From the NCBI GenBank assembly GCA_947597925.1, contig CANQFA010000001.1:62001-126000 (forward strand): a DNA stretch of 64,000 nt. The letters are read 5' to 3'. Source of the DNA: an uncultured Clostridia bacterium. GTDB taxonomy: Bacteria; Bacillota; Clostridia; Christensenellales; Borkfalkiaceae. The translations under genes were made by a program, and so were the position numbers. The notes under the pieces are model-generated. The model made no database searches. It had not been told where the DNA came from and saw only the letters and a program-made list of their open reading frames with translations. Numbering within the stretch: the first letter of the stretch is position 1; every line of letters starts with the position of its first letter. Positions 25,054 to 34,004 of the stretch are shown here, in pieces.

Positions 25054-26346
25054 ATGGAAAATCAGGTTTTTATCAGTTACAGAAGACAGGACGGGTTTTA
25101 TCCCGCATATCTCTTATACAAAGAGCTGATCGAAAACGGCTACAGCGTGTTTTTTGATATCAAAAGTATCAGGAGAGGGGAGTTTCCCGATATCATAAAG
25201 CACAACATAGAGAATTGCATGGACTATATCCTGATCGTCACCAAGGCCACCTTCTCCGAGAGAATTTTTGAAGAGGGCGACTGGATCCGCAAGGAGATAA
25301 AGCTCGCGCTGGAAAACAACAAGAACATCATTACCGTGTTTATCGATGCCGAAATTCCTCAGGAGCTCCCGTCCGACATCGAAAGGATCCGCAATTATAA
25401 CGGCATTCAGCAGATTGACCCGAACCTGATAGGAGAGAACTACAGGAGACTGTTCCGGAATTTCCTGATTTCGCGGCCCGTGGTGGGAAAGGAGACTTTG
25501 CTCACGAGGCGGTGCTCTGTATATGCCGCGGATTACGGCGATGAGCCCCGCAGGCTCGAAATTCAGGCGCGGAATGCCTTTGAAACAGACAAGAGCATTT
25601 TGGAACGTATCGGCATCGGCGGGACCGTACTGGACGTGGGCTGTGCCTACGGAAAGGTGACGAAGAGTCGGTTTGACGCGCCGAAATATACGCGGGTAGT
25701 GGGCATCGACAAAAACGAAGCCTGCATCTCGGAAGCGCAAAAAATAGGCGGAAAATATGAGTTTGCCACCATCGATGTAGAGGAGAGCGACTTTGCGGAC
25801 AAGTTCCGAGCATATATGGACGAGCGGGGGATAGAGGGCTTTGATATCATATTTCTTTCCCTCGTCCTGCACCACTTAAAGGATCCCTATGCGGCATTGC
25901 GCAAACTTCGCAAGTTCCTCGCCAAGGGTGGTTACATCATCGTGAGGGGGTCGGACGACGGCTCCAAACTGGCGTATCCCGACGAGCAGGGCTATCTGAA
26001 GAAGATCATAGACAAGACACTGCAGGCGCACGGAGTATCCGACCGTCTGCACGGGAGAAAAATATTCGATTGGCTGAACCAATCCGGTTACCGCGACATC
26101 CATATCTATAGCTTCCTCCGAGACACTTCCAATCTTTCCTACGACGAGCGCGAAGACCTCTTCAAGGAGAGCTTTTCGTATCGGATCAATTATTTCAGAA
26201 AGATGTGGGAGGCGGATTCGGCGAACAGCGAGCGGTTCAGCGACTTCGATGAGATGGAGACGCTCCTTGCCCTGTTCGAAAACGAGTTCATGAGAGAAAA
26301 CTTCTGGTATGGGGAATACGACTATGTCGGCGTCGCGACGAGATAA
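25054..26346 (+). CDS. TIR domain fused to a SAM-dependent methyltransferase
   Basis: This 430-residue soluble protein has AAGG 8 bases before ATG. Residues 4-140 form a TIR domain: VFISYRRQDG, SVFFDIKSIRRGE, an NIENCMDYILIVTKATF strand-helix and DWIRKEI, in which Glu81 is at the position used by NAD-cleaving TIR domains. Residues about 165-330 form a class I methyltransferase: motif I VLDVGCAYGK (192-201), VVGIDKNE, an acidic FATIDVEE loop and LSLVLHHLKDPYAALRKL. The last 100 residues are helical and charged. The gene is visibly more A/T-rich than its neighbours and has its own promoter, consistent with recent acquisition. It may be a stand-alone defence protein or a small-molecule modifier; the fusion is unusual. 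Confidence 0.8.
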   Translation: MENQVFISYRRQDGFYPAYLLYKELIENGYSVFFDIKSIRRGEFPDIIKHNIENCMDYILIVTKATFSERIFEEGDWIRKEIKLALENNKNIITVFIDAEIPQELPSDIERIRNYNGIQQIDPNLIGENYRRLFRNFLISRPVVGKETLLTRRCSVYAADYGDEPRRLEIQARNAFETDKSILERIGIGGTVLDVGCAYGKVTKSRFDAPKYTRVVGIDKNEACISEAQKIGGKYEFATIDVEESDFADKFRAYMDERGIEGFDIIFLSLVLHHLKDPYAALRKLRKFLAKGGYIIVRGSDDGSKLAYPDEQGYLKKIIDKTLQAHGVSDRLHGRKIFDWLNQSGYRDIHIYSFLRDTSNLSYDEREDLFKESFSYRINYFRKMWEADSANSERFSDFDEMETLLALFENEFMRENFWYGEYDYVGVATR

Positions 26347-26396
26347 GTTCGATCGAAAACAGACGGATTTATTATAAGAAGATATCCTTACTATCC

Positions 26397-26433
26397 AAAC
26401 TCCCCGAGCGCCATTTGGCGCTCGGGGAGTTTG
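26397..26433 (-). terminator. Bidirectional terminator between the TIR gene and tRNA-Arg
   Basis: About 16-bp stem (AAACTCCCCGAGCGCCA against TGGCGCTCGGGGAGTTT) with a tiny loop. It lies directly after the tRNA on the minus strand and 50 bases after the TIR gene on the plus strand. Confidence 0.88.
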
Positions 26434-26508
26434 GTGTACCCGCCGGGGCTCGAACCCGGAGTCGACGGCGTCGGAGGCCGTAATGTTATCCAATTACACT
26501 ACGGGTAC
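26432..26508 (-). tRNA. tRNA-Arg, anticodon CCG
   Basis: Cloverleaf on the minus strand: acceptor GTACCCG / CGGGTAC, D arm with GTGTAATTGGATAACAT, anticodon stem ACGGC / GCCGT around loop CTCCGAC (anticodon CCG, U33 present), T arm CCGGGTTCGAGCCCCGG, discriminator A and genome-encoded CCA (26434-26432). It reads CGG codons. Confidence 0.95.
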
Positions 26509-26545
26509 ATAGGAAATTATCGATCGGCGGGGCGGTCTTTTTCAT

Positions 26546-26551
26546 ATTATA
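26546..26551 (-). promoter_or_regulatory. Extended -10 of the tRNA-Arg promoter
   Basis: Minus-strand TGTGCTATAAT. The hexamer at the usual -35 distance (AAGCAT) is poor. The transcript would start about 30 bases before the mature tRNA. Confidence 0.55.
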
Positions 26552-26629
26552 GCACATTCTTCGGAAAAATGCTTTATATTTCGGGCGGGATATGGTAAAA
26601 TAAAGAAAAAACTTTTCGGGAGGCGGAAA

Positions 26630-27709
26630 ATGGCAAGGGAAACGGTCGTCGTGGGACTTTCGGGCGGAGTGGACAGCTCGGTGGCTGCCCTCCTTCTGAA
26701 AGAGCAGGGATACCGTGTCATAGGCCTCTTTATGCGAAATTGGGAGGAGCGCGACGGACAGGGCGCCTGCACCGCGGAGGAGGACTTCGAAGATGTAAAG
26801 CGCGTCTCCGACCTCCTCGGCATTCCCTACTATACCGTCGACTTCTCCAAGGAATACATGGACCGCGTCTTCTCCTATTTTCTCAGGGAATATGCCGCGG
26901 GGAGGACGCCCAATCCCGATGTCCTCTGCAACCGCGAGATAAAGTTCGGGCCCTTCAAGGAATATGCCCGCGCGCTCGGCGCCGACTTTATCGCCACGGG
27001 GCACTACTGCGGCATCTCGCATGAGGGCGGGGTGCATCGCCTCCTCAAGGCAAAGGACAGCGGCAAGGACCAGACCTATTTTCTCTGCCATCTCACGCAG
27101 GCGCAGCTCGAGGGGGTCCTCTTTCCGCTCGCCGACCTCGATAAGGAGGAGGTGCGCGAGATCGCCCTCCGCCGTCGGCTGCCGACCGCAAAGAAAAGGG
27201 ACTCCACGGGCATCTGCTTCATCGGCGAGAGGAATTTCCGCGAGTTCCTGAAGAACTATTTTCCCGCACAGCCCGGGCGCATCCTCACCCTCTCGGGCGA
27301 GGAAGTGGGAAGGCACATGGGGCTCATGTACTATACCCTCGGGCAGCGGCGCGGGCTCGACCTCGGGGGCAGAAAGGGCGAAGAGGGGAGATGGTTCGTC
27401 GTGAAAAAGGACCTCGCGGAGAACATTCTCTATGTCTCGCACGGGGACGAGAGCCCGCTCTTTTCAAGGGGCTGTCTCGTGACCGAGATGAACGACATAC
27501 CTACCATGCCCGAGGAAGAGGTCTACGAATGCGGTGTCAAGCTCCGCTATCGTCAGAGCGAGCAGGGGGCGCGGGTGACGAGGCTCGGCGGCGGAAAGCT
27601 CCGTCTCGACTTCATGGAGCCTCAGCGCGCGGTGACCCCAGGGCAGTTCGCCGTCCTCTATGACGAGCGGGCGTGCCTGGGCGGCGGCATCATCGAAGAA
27701 ATTTTTTGA
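26630..27709 (+). CDS. mnmA: tRNA 2-thiouridylase MnmA
   Basis: This 359-residue enzyme adds sulfur to U34 of tRNA-Lys, -Glu and -Gln. The PP-loop is SGGVDSSV near the N-terminus. The two catalytic cysteines are in NPDVLCNREIKF and DSTGICFIG. The central domain has YYTLGQRRGLDLGG and the C-terminal beta-barrel ends in CLGGGIIE. GGGAGG precedes ATG, with a TAAAAT-type extended -10 at 26596-26601. No cysteine desulfurase gene is adjacent. Confidence 0.96.
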   Translation: MARETVVVGLSGGVDSSVAALLLKEQGYRVIGLFMRNWEERDGQGACTAEEDFEDVKRVSDLLGIPYYTVDFSKEYMDRVFSYFLREYAAGRTPNPDVLCNREIKFGPFKEYARALGADFIATGHYCGISHEGGVHRLLKAKDSGKDQTYFLCHLTQAQLEGVLFPLADLDKEEVREIALRRRLPTAKKRDSTGICFIGERNFREFLKNYFPAQPGRILTLSGEEVGRHMGLMYYTLGQRRGLDLGGRKGEEGRWFVVKKDLAENILYVSHGDESPLFSRGCLVTEMNDIPTMPEEEVYECGVKLRYRQSEQGARVTRLGGGKLRLDFMEPQRAVTPGQFAVLYDERACLGGGIIEEIF

Positions 27710-27719
27710 GGAGGACAAG

Positions 27720-28115
27720 ATGACAGCTACGGAATTTCTGAAGGATTGCGGTACATTTTATCTGCTCACCGTGGATGGAGACGCCCCCAAGGGACGTCCC
27801 TTCGGCGCCGTCACCGAGATGGGCGGCAAGCTCTACCTCTGCACGGGGGAGCACAAGGCGCTCTTTTCCCAGCTCATGGCGTCGCCGAAGGCCGAGCTCC
27901 TCGCCCTCAAGGCGGGCACGCGTGAGTGGATCCGCATCGACGGGGAAATAGCCGTCTCGCACGACCTCGCGAAGAAGGAGAGGATGCTCGCCGACTGTCC
28001 CAACCTCTTAAAGCACCACAAGACGGCGGACGACCCCGCCTTTTGCCTCCTCGAGATGACGGTGGCGCGCGCGGAGTATCACGCGGGGAAGGAAGTAGCC
28101 CTCCTCGAGGTCTGA
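27720..28115 (+). CDS. Pyridoxamine 5'-phosphate oxidase-like flavin-binding protein
   Basis: This 131-residue FMN-binding split-barrel protein has the order LKDCGTFYLLTVDGDAPKGRPFGAV, LYLCTGEHKALFSQL, and a terminal EYHAGKEVALLEV strand. It is shorter than true PdxH and belongs to the general flavin-reductase-like group, so the substrate is unknown. ATG 27720 is preferred for its GAGGAGG box. It lies 10 bases after mnmA and is probably co-transcribed. It is convergent with spoIIR, with one base between the stops. Confidence 0.82.
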   Translation: MTATEFLKDCGTFYLLTVDGDAPKGRPFGAVTEMGGKLYLCTGEHKALFSQLMASPKAELLALKAGTREWIRIDGEIAVSHDLAKKERMLADCPNLLKHHKTADDPAFCLLEMTVARAEYHAGKEVALLEV

Positions 28116-28116
28116 A

Positions 28117-28644
28117 TCATTCCCCGAAAAATTCGCGGATGATCTCGGCGATCTTGCTCCTGTAGATCACATTTTCCCCTGAAGTGAAGCAGAGGGGAGG
28201 GTAGACGACGCACCACCAGTTGTCCCCCTTGCCCGAGCCGAGTTCGAGGATGAGGGCATCGTATACGCCCGCAGTGAGGGTGACGCCGTCATAGACGCGG
28301 GTGGGGAATTCCTCCCTCCGAAGGGACGCCCGCGCGCCGTAGGAAAACCCGTTTTCGCGGAGGACCTTTTCCGCTGCCCGCTCGACGGCGGGAAGATTTT
28401 TTTGTACCGCCTCCATCGCCTCCGCCTTTTTGCGGCATTCGCTCACGATGGGGGTGAGGAGGGCGACCACCTCGTCGCGCACCTGATACTTGACCGCCTG
28501 TGCGGCTTCTTCATTGGAGTCGGCGCGGATGTGGATGCGCAGGTAGGCAGCATTGCCCCCACCCATGTCCGCGGTACCCGCGAAGAAAAAGAGCAGAAGC
28601 CCCATGAGGAGCAGGATGGGAAGGACGACGGCACATTTTTTCAT
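28117..28644 (-). CDS. spoIIR: Stage II sporulation protein R
   Basis: This 175-residue exported protein has an N-terminal hydrophobic segment (about 4-24). The family pattern is clear: RIHIRADSNEEAAQAVKYQVRDEV, a PAVERAAEKVLRENGF segment, YPPLCF and IIREFFGE at the end. In Bacillus it is made in the forespore under SigF and triggers processing of pro-SigE in the mother cell via SpoIIGA. Its presence supports an endospore former. GGAGG is 6 bases before ATG. A possible SigF-type promoter lies upstream. Confidence 0.93.
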   Translation of the reverse strand: MKKCAVVLPILLLMGLLLFFFAGTADMGGGNAAYLRIHIRADSNEEAAQAVKYQVRDEVVALLTPIVSECRKKAEAMEAVQKNLPAVERAAEKVLRENGFSYGARASLRREEFPTRVYDGVTLTAGVYDALILELGSGKGDNWWCVVYPPLCFTSGENVIYRSKIAEIIREFFGE

Positions 28645-28668
28645 GATGACCTCCGAAAGACAGTGCGG

Positions 28669-28696
28669 TTATTGACGGGGGCGGCGAAAAATATAC
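28669..28696 (-). promoter_or_regulatory. Possible SigF-type promoter of spoIIR
   Basis: Minus strand: GTATA (28696-28692), 15 bases, GTCAATAA (28676-28669). This resembles the forespore -35 GYATA and part of the -10 consensus, in the expected place. The -10 match is incomplete. Confidence 0.35.
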
Positions 28697-28721
28697 CTTC
28701 ACGAAAAATTTGTCCGAGGTC

Positions 28722-28750
28722 TTGTCAACCGCGGAAGAATATGATAAAAT
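28722..28750 (+). promoter_or_regulatory. SigA promoter of tex
   Basis: TTGTCA, 17-base spacer, TAAAAT with upstream TG. The leader to ATG 28786 is about 30 bases and includes GAGGAG. Confidence 0.72.
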
Positions 28751-28785
28751 GAAAGAGTCCGCATGATGCGGAAAAGAGGAGAACC

Positions 28786-30954
28786 ATGCAGAGCATCGTT
28801 TCAACGCTGGCGCGCGAACTCGGAAAGACCGAGCAGCACGTGCAGAATGTCGTCACACTTCTCGACGAGGGCAATACCGTGCCCTTCATCGCCCGCTACC
28901 GCAAGGAAATGCACGGCACCATGGACGACCAGACCATCCGCACCCTCGCGGACAGGCTGCAGTACCTGAGAAATCTCGCGGCGCGGAAGGAAGAGGTCAA
29001 GCACTCGGTAGAGGGGCAGGGCAAGCTCACCGAGCAGCTCGCCGCCTCCATCGACAATGCCGAGACGCTTGCCGAGGTGGAGGACCTGTACCGTCCCTAT
29101 AAGCAGAAGCGGCGCACCCGCGCCACTGTCGCAAAGGAGAAGGGGCTCGAGCCGCTCGCTGCCCTCCTCTTTGCACAGGAGCCCGACTGTCCCGCGCCCG
29201 CCCGCGCGGCAAAGGACTTCATCGACCCTGGGAAGGGGGTGGAGAGCGTGGAAGACGCCCTCGCGGGGGCCTCGGACATCATCGCCGAATGGGTCTCCGA
29301 CGATGCGGAGATCCGCAAGCACCTCCGCGCCCTCTTCGTGCAGTGCGCCGATATCCTCTCCGCGCCCGCCAAAAAGGACACCGAGGACTCTGTCTACCGC
29401 AACTACTATCACTTCACGTCGCCCGTCTGCAGGATCGCGGGGCACCAGGTGCTCGCCGTCAACCGCGGGGAGAAGGAGGGCTTTTTGAAGGTCTCCGTCT
29501 CCATGAACCGCGATGCGGCCATCAGCGTCGTCTGCCGCCATGCCCTCGGGCCGCGCTGTGCCTCCACCGACTTCGTCCGCGCCGCCTGCGAGGACGCCTA
29601 TGACCGCCTCATCTTCTCCTCGGTGGAGAGAGATATCCGCTCCATGCTCACCGATTCGGCCTCGGAGGGCGCGATCGGCCAATTTGCCCTCAACCTCCGT
29701 CCCCTCCTCATGCAGCCGCCCGTCAAGGGATTTGTGACGATGGGCCTCGACCCCGGCTACCGCATGGGGTGCAAGGTGGCCGTCGTGGACAAGACGGGAA
29801 AGGTTTTGGATACCGCCGTCGTCTACCCCACCTACGGGGAGAAGCAGAAGCAGGAGTGTATCCGAAAACTCAGCGAACTCATCAGAAAGCATAAGGTCCG
29901 CCATATCGCCATAGGGAACGGGACCGCCAGCCGCGAGACGGAGCAGATGACCGTGGAGCTCATAGCAAGTCTCGGACATGGGTGCGGCGTCTCTTATGCC
30001 ATCGTCAATGAAGCGGGCGCTTCGGTCTACTCCGCATCGCCGCTCGCCGCAAAGGAATTTCCCGATTTCGACGTCAATCTCCGCTCCGCCGTCTCCATAG
30101 CGCGGCGGCTGCAGGACCCCCTCGCCGAACTCGTGAAGATAGACCCGAAGTCCATCGGTGTGGGGCAATATCAGCACGACATGCCCGAGAAGCGCCTCTC
30201 CGCCGCCCTCGACGGCGTGGTGGAGGACTGCGTGAATGCGGTGGGCGTGGACGTGAATACCGCCTCGGCGCCCCTCCTGTCCCGCGTCGCGGGGCTCAAT
30301 GCGGGGACGGCGGGGAGCATCGTGGGATACCGCGAGGAGCACGGGCCCTTTACCGCCCGCCGCGAAATTTTGAAAGTCCCCAAACTCGGCGAGAAGGCAT
30401 TTGAACAGTGCGCGGGATTTTTGCGCGTGCCCGAGAGCAAAAATGTGCTCGACAACACGGGCGTGCATCCCGAGAGCTATGCCGCCGCGGAGACCCTCCT
30501 TGCCGTCTGCGGCTATACCGCCGATGACGTGCGCGAGGGAAAGCTCGGCGAGCTCGGACAGCGCATGCGGGCATACGGCGAGGAGAAGCTCGCAAAGCGG
30601 TGCGGCGTGGGCCTTCCTACCTTGCGGGACCTCGCCGCCGAACTCATGAAGCCCGGCCGCGACCCGCGCGACGAACTTCCGCCGCCCGTCCTCCGCACCG
30701 ACGTGCTCGACATGAAGGACTTAAAGCCCGGCATGGAGCTCAAGGGGGCGGTGAGAAATGTCATCGATTTCGGCGCCTTCGTGGACATCGGCGTGCACCA
30801 GGACGGCCTCGTGCACATCTCCCAGATCGCCGACCGCTACGTGCGGCATCCCTCCGAGGTCGTCTCCGTGGGCGACGTCGTCACGGTGTGGGTGCTCGAC
30901 GTCGACGAGAAAAAGGGGCGCATCTCGCTCACCATGAAAAAGCCCAAGGCATGA
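28786..30954 (+). CDS. tex: Tex family RNA-binding protein
   Basis: This 722-residue nucleic-acid-binding protein is homologous to Tex of Pseudomonas and Bordetella and to Spt6 of eukaryotes. Domains in order: helical N-terminus (VQNVVTLLDEGNTVPFIARYRKEM), YqgF/RNase H-like domain (about 325-450, GLDPGYRMGCKVAVVD), helix-hairpin-helix pair (about 490-560) and a C-terminal S1 domain (about 645-715, GAVRNVIDFGAFVDIGVHQDGLVHIS). It is thought to assist transcription or RNA handling. It is monocistronic or leads the following SDR gene. Confidence 0.95.
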   Translation: MQSIVSTLARELGKTEQHVQNVVTLLDEGNTVPFIARYRKEMHGTMDDQTIRTLADRLQYLRNLAARKEEVKHSVEGQGKLTEQLAASIDNAETLAEVEDLYRPYKQKRRTRATVAKEKGLEPLAALLFAQEPDCPAPARAAKDFIDPGKGVESVEDALAGASDIIAEWVSDDAEIRKHLRALFVQCADILSAPAKKDTEDSVYRNYYHFTSPVCRIAGHQVLAVNRGEKEGFLKVSVSMNRDAAISVVCRHALGPRCASTDFVRAACEDAYDRLIFSSVERDIRSMLTDSASEGAIGQFALNLRPLLMQPPVKGFVTMGLDPGYRMGCKVAVVDKTGKVLDTAVVYPTYGEKQKQECIRKLSELIRKHKVRHIAIGNGTASRETEQMTVELIASLGHGCGVSYAIVNEAGASVYSASPLAAKEFPDFDVNLRSAVSIARRLQDPLAELVKIDPKSIGVGQYQHDMPEKRLSAALDGVVEDCVNAVGVDVNTASAPLLSRVAGLNAGTAGSIVGYREEHGPFTARREILKVPKLGEKAFEQCAGFLRVPESKNVLDNTGVHPESYAAAETLLAVCGYTADDVREGKLGELGQRMRAYGEEKLAKRCGVGLPTLRDLAAELMKPGRDPRDELPPPVLRTDVLDMKDLKPGMELKGAVRNVIDFGAFVDIGVHQDGLVHISQIADRYVRHPSEVVSVGDVVTVWVLDVDEKKGRISLTMKKPKA

Positions 30955-30982
30955 CATCTTGCCGAGGATGGGACAGAAGACT

Positions 30983-32521
30983 ATGAAGGTAGCTATGACG
31001 GGCGCGAGCGGACAGATGGGACGGGAAGTCCTCCGCGAGACACTCACACTTCCCGAGGTGGAATGGGTGCGCCTCCTCCTCACGCCGAGAAAGCGCAACG
31101 ATAAACTCGCAAAGAAGCTCAAAAAGAAGTACGGCGGGCGCATTGAGGTCGTGCGCGGCAAGGTCTCGGATCGCGCCGCATGTGCCGCGCTTGTAGAGGG
31201 CGCCGACTATGTCGTGCACATGGCAGGCGTCATCCCGCCCGCCGCCGACGAATTTCCCGAGCGGAGCGAAGAGTGCAACAGGCGGGGCGCTGTCGCCCTC
31301 ATCGATGCGGTGAAGGCCTGCTCTCCGCAGCCCAAGTATATCCACATCTCCACGGTCGCGGTCTATGGGGGCCGCAACGAGAAGCATCCCTTCGGCAGAG
31401 TGGGGGACCCCCTCCTCGTCGCCGCCTATGACCGCTATGCCATGGACAAGCTCTTCGCCGAGCGCTATTGCCTCGATGCGGAGCTCGAAAATTGGGTGAT
31501 CCTGCGCGAGACGGCCATGCTCCATCCCGACATGATGGCAAATAACATCTCCGACGGGCTCATCTTTCACATCACCCCCAATTCTCCCCTCGAGTGGGTG
31601 AGCGCGCGGGACAGCGGATACCTCATCCGCCGCATTCTGGAGCGCGACCATGCGGGCGAGGTGCCGACCTTCTGGAAGAAGATCTACGATGTCGGCGGAG
31701 GGAAGAAGGGCAGAGAGACGGGGTATGATACCTTCGACGACGGATTTGCCATGATCGGCGGCTCGACGGAGAAATTTATCAGGCCCCATTGGCTCGCCGC
31801 GCGAAACTTCCACGGCCTGTGGTTCTATGACGCCGACGAGCTCGAGGCCCTCTTTTCCTATCAGCGGGACGGGGTGAAGGCGTATTGGCAGGAGATCGCG
31901 AAGGGACATAAGATCTATGCGCTCGGAAGACTCGTGCCCGCGAAGCTCATCGACTTCTTCCTCTTCAGGCGGCTCCTGCGCCATCCCAATTCGCCCCGCC
32001 GCTGGGTGGAGGAGGGGGACAGGGCGCGCGTCACGGCGGCCTACGGCTCCCCCGAGGCGGCCGCTGCCCTCTCTCACGATTGGAAGGACTACCCGCTTTT
32101 GGCGAAAGGGGACTTCGGCGACTACGACGCCCTCCGCGACGAGAAAAACGCCGTCCTCCTCTCTCATGGATATGATGAAAGCAAGCCCCTCGAGAGGCTT
32201 GAAATCGGAGAGCTGCGCGCGGCGGCGGCCTTCCGCGGGGGCGAATGCCTCGCCGAAGCGTACGACGGCGACCCCTACAAAAAACTTCCCTGGCGGTGTC
32301 ACGACGGGCACCTCTTCGAGACGAGTGTCTATACCGTGCTGAAGGGTGGGCATTGGTGTCCCGTCTGCCATCAGCCCGCGCCGTGGGACTTTGACCGCAT
32401 CGCAAAATTCAGCCCCTTCGTCGCGCAGGTCTGGTACGATTCGCACGGGAAGGACGAGGACCTCGTCTATGACCTCGAGGAGGGGAGGCCGACGATCCGA
32501 AAGGTCGGGGAGAAGGCATGA
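30983..32521 (+). CDS. Extended SDR (NAD-dependent epimerase/dehydratase-like) with C-terminal zinc-ribbon-like segment
   Basis: This 512-residue protein has an N-terminal Rossmann domain with TGASGQMG and VVHMAG, STVAVYGG and YDRYAMDK (YxxxK catalytic pair), as in extended SDRs acting on nucleotide sugars. From about residue 400 there is an extra region unrelated to SDRs with CHDGHLFETSVYTVLKGGHWCP, in which Cys/His pairs could bind zinc. I chose ATG 30983 because the Rossmann strand begins there. It overlaps the downstream flavodoxin gene by 4 bases. The substrate is not known. Confidence 0.72.
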   Translation: MKVAMTGASGQMGREVLRETLTLPEVEWVRLLLTPRKRNDKLAKKLKKKYGGRIEVVRGKVSDRAACAALVEGADYVVHMAGVIPPAADEFPERSEECNRRGAVALIDAVKACSPQPKYIHISTVAVYGGRNEKHPFGRVGDPLLVAAYDRYAMDKLFAERYCLDAELENWVILRETAMLHPDMMANNISDGLIFHITPNSPLEWVSARDSGYLIRRILERDHAGEVPTFWKKIYDVGGGKKGRETGYDTFDDGFAMIGGSTEKFIRPHWLAARNFHGLWFYDADELEALFSYQRDGVKAYWQEIAKGHKIYALGRLVPAKLIDFFLFRRLLRHPNSPRRWVEEGDRARVTAAYGSPEAAAALSHDWKDYPLLAKGDFGDYDALRDEKNAVLLSHGYDESKPLERLEIGELRAAAAFRGGECLAEAYDGDPYKKLPWRCHDGHLFETSVYTVLKGGHWCPVCHQPAPWDFDRIAKFSPFVAQVWYDSHGKDEDLVYDLEEGRPTIRKVGEKA

Positions 32522-33357
32522 AGGTCCTCTTTTGTGTGTTTTCGGGCACGGGCAATACGAAAAAGATCTGTCTGCATCTTTCGGAGGCTCTCCGCGCGCT
32601 CGGGCACGAGACGGACCTCTATGACATCAAAAATGAGGCACCCATGCCCGAGACAGAGGGCTATGATTGTCTCATCTTCGGCTATCCCGTCCACGCCTTC
32701 AATGCGCCCAAGGCGGTGACGAAATTCTTAAAAAAATTTCCGAAGGGCGCTCTGCCCTACTACCTTCTCCGCAGCGAGGGGGAGCCCTCCAAGCTCAACG
32801 ACGCGGCGGGCATCGGGCCGAAGCGCATCCTGAAGGGGAAGGGATACACCCTCGCGGGCGAATTTTCCTATGTCATGCCCTACAACATCCTCTTCCGCCA
32901 CTCCGACAAGATGGCGGTGCGCATGTGGCAGGCGGCAAAGAGGCGCATCGCGCGCGACGCCCTGCTGGTGGACGCTCTTGGCGGCGAGACGAAAAAGGTC
33001 GACCCCCTTCGGAGGGCGGCGGCCTTTCTCTTCCGCATCGAGCACCCCGCCATGCCTCTGATTGGGAAGACCTTTCATGCCGACAAGAAGAAGTGCGTGG
33101 GCTGCGGGAAGTGCGCCGCGGTCTGCCCCATGGGCAATATCCGCATGGACGGGCGGCCCAAGTTCGGCATGCACTGCGTGGGATGCATGGGGTGCGCCTT
33201 TCTGTGTCCCGCCGACGCCGTGCACATCTCCCTTTTAGACCCGTGGCGGGTAAACGGCGCCTATCCCGACGAGGGCGACCCCGCGACGGACGGGGAGATC
33301 TGCCGCTATCTTCGCAAGACGTACATGAACTATTTCCACGAATCGGAGGAATTATGA
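32518..33357 (+). CDS. EFR1-type ferrodoxin (flavodoxin plus two [4Fe-4S] clusters)
   Basis: This 279-residue electron-transfer protein has an N-terminal flavodoxin domain with SGTGNTKKI for FMN phosphate binding, and a C-terminal bacterial ferredoxin domain with CVGCGKCAAVCP and CVGCMGCAFLCP, each the ligand set of a [4Fe-4S] cluster. EFR1 proteins are common in strict anaerobes. The ATGA overlaps join it to both neighbours, so the SDR, EFR1 and flavin reductase are one operon and may form an electron chain serving the SDR reaction. Confidence 0.88.
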   Translation: MKVLFCVFSGTGNTKKICLHLSEALRALGHETDLYDIKNEAPMPETEGYDCLIFGYPVHAFNAPKAVTKFLKKFPKGALPYYLLRSEGEPSKLNDAAGIGPKRILKGKGYTLAGEFSYVMPYNILFRHSDKMAVRMWQAAKRRIARDALLVDALGGETKKVDPLRRAAAFLFRIEHPAMPLIGKTFHADKKKCVGCGKCAAVCPMGNIRMDGRPKFGMHCVGCMGCAFLCPADAVHISLLDPWRVNGAYPDEGDPATDGEICRYLRKTYMNYFHESEEL

Positions 33358-33944
33358 AAAAACTGCTCTATATCGACTGCTGTATCCGCGGAAAGGATTC
33401 TCGCACGCGCGGGCTTGCCGAGGCCTTTCTGAGCGCCGCGGAGGGCGTGGAGGCAGAGAAGGTCTATCTCGACGAAATCGACCTCCGTCCCCTCGATCTC
33501 GCCCGTCTCAATGCACGTGCGAAGCGCTCGGAGGAGGGATTTTCCGACCCCATGTTTGATTTTGCCAAACAATTTCGGGCGGCCGACCTCGTTGTCATCG
33601 CCGCGCCGCTCTGGGATATGGGCGTGCCCGCCAAGCTCAAGACTTACTTTGAGCACACCTCCGTTGCGGGGATCACCTTTGAGGTGAGAGAGGACGGAAA
33701 CTGCGTGGGCTGCTGCAGGGCACAGAGCGGGGTCTTCCTGACGACGCGGGGCATGGACATCCCCGACGGCAACGAGATGGAGCAGGCGACCCCCTATGTC
33801 AGGGCCTTTCTGCGCTTCATGGGCGTGCCCGACTTCTATGCCGTTTCGGCTTGGGGCTTGGACATGGTATCCCCCGAAGAGGTCAAAAAGCGCCTCGACA
33901 TCGCGAAAAGAGAATCCCGCGAGCTCGCCCTCTCCCTTCTCTGA
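33354..33944 (+). CDS. Flavodoxin-fold NAD(P)H oxidoreductase (AzoR/MdaB-like)
   Basis: This 196-residue FMN reductase has LLYIDCCIRGKDSRTRGLAEAFL at the N-terminus for FMN phosphate, APLWDMGVPAKLKTYFEHTSVAGITF, the AzoR/quinone reductase signature, and TTRGMDIP. It would reduce quinones or similar acceptors with NAD(P)H. The start overlaps the EFR1 stop. A terminator follows. Confidence 0.85.
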   Translation: MKKLLYIDCCIRGKDSRTRGLAEAFLSAAEGVEAEKVYLDEIDLRPLDLARLNARAKRSEEGFSDPMFDFAKQFRAADLVVIAAPLWDMGVPAKLKTYFEHTSVAGITFEVREDGNCVGCCRAQSGVFLTTRGMDIPDGNEMEQATPYVRAFLRFMGVPDFYAVSAWGLDMVSPEEVKKRLDIAKRESRELALSLL

Positions 33945-33950
33945 AAACCG

Positions 33951-33990
33951 CACGAAAAAAGACGGAACCGAGGTTCCGTCTTTTTTCGTG
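33951..33990 (+). terminator. Bidirectional terminator
   Basis: 19-bp stem CACGAAAAAAGACGGAACC / GGTTCCGTCTTTTTTCGTG with A- and T-runs in both arms. It serves the flavin reductase gene (plus) and the NCS2 permease gene (minus). Confidence 0.95.
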
Positions 33991-34004
33991 TCTTGTAATT
34001 GTAA

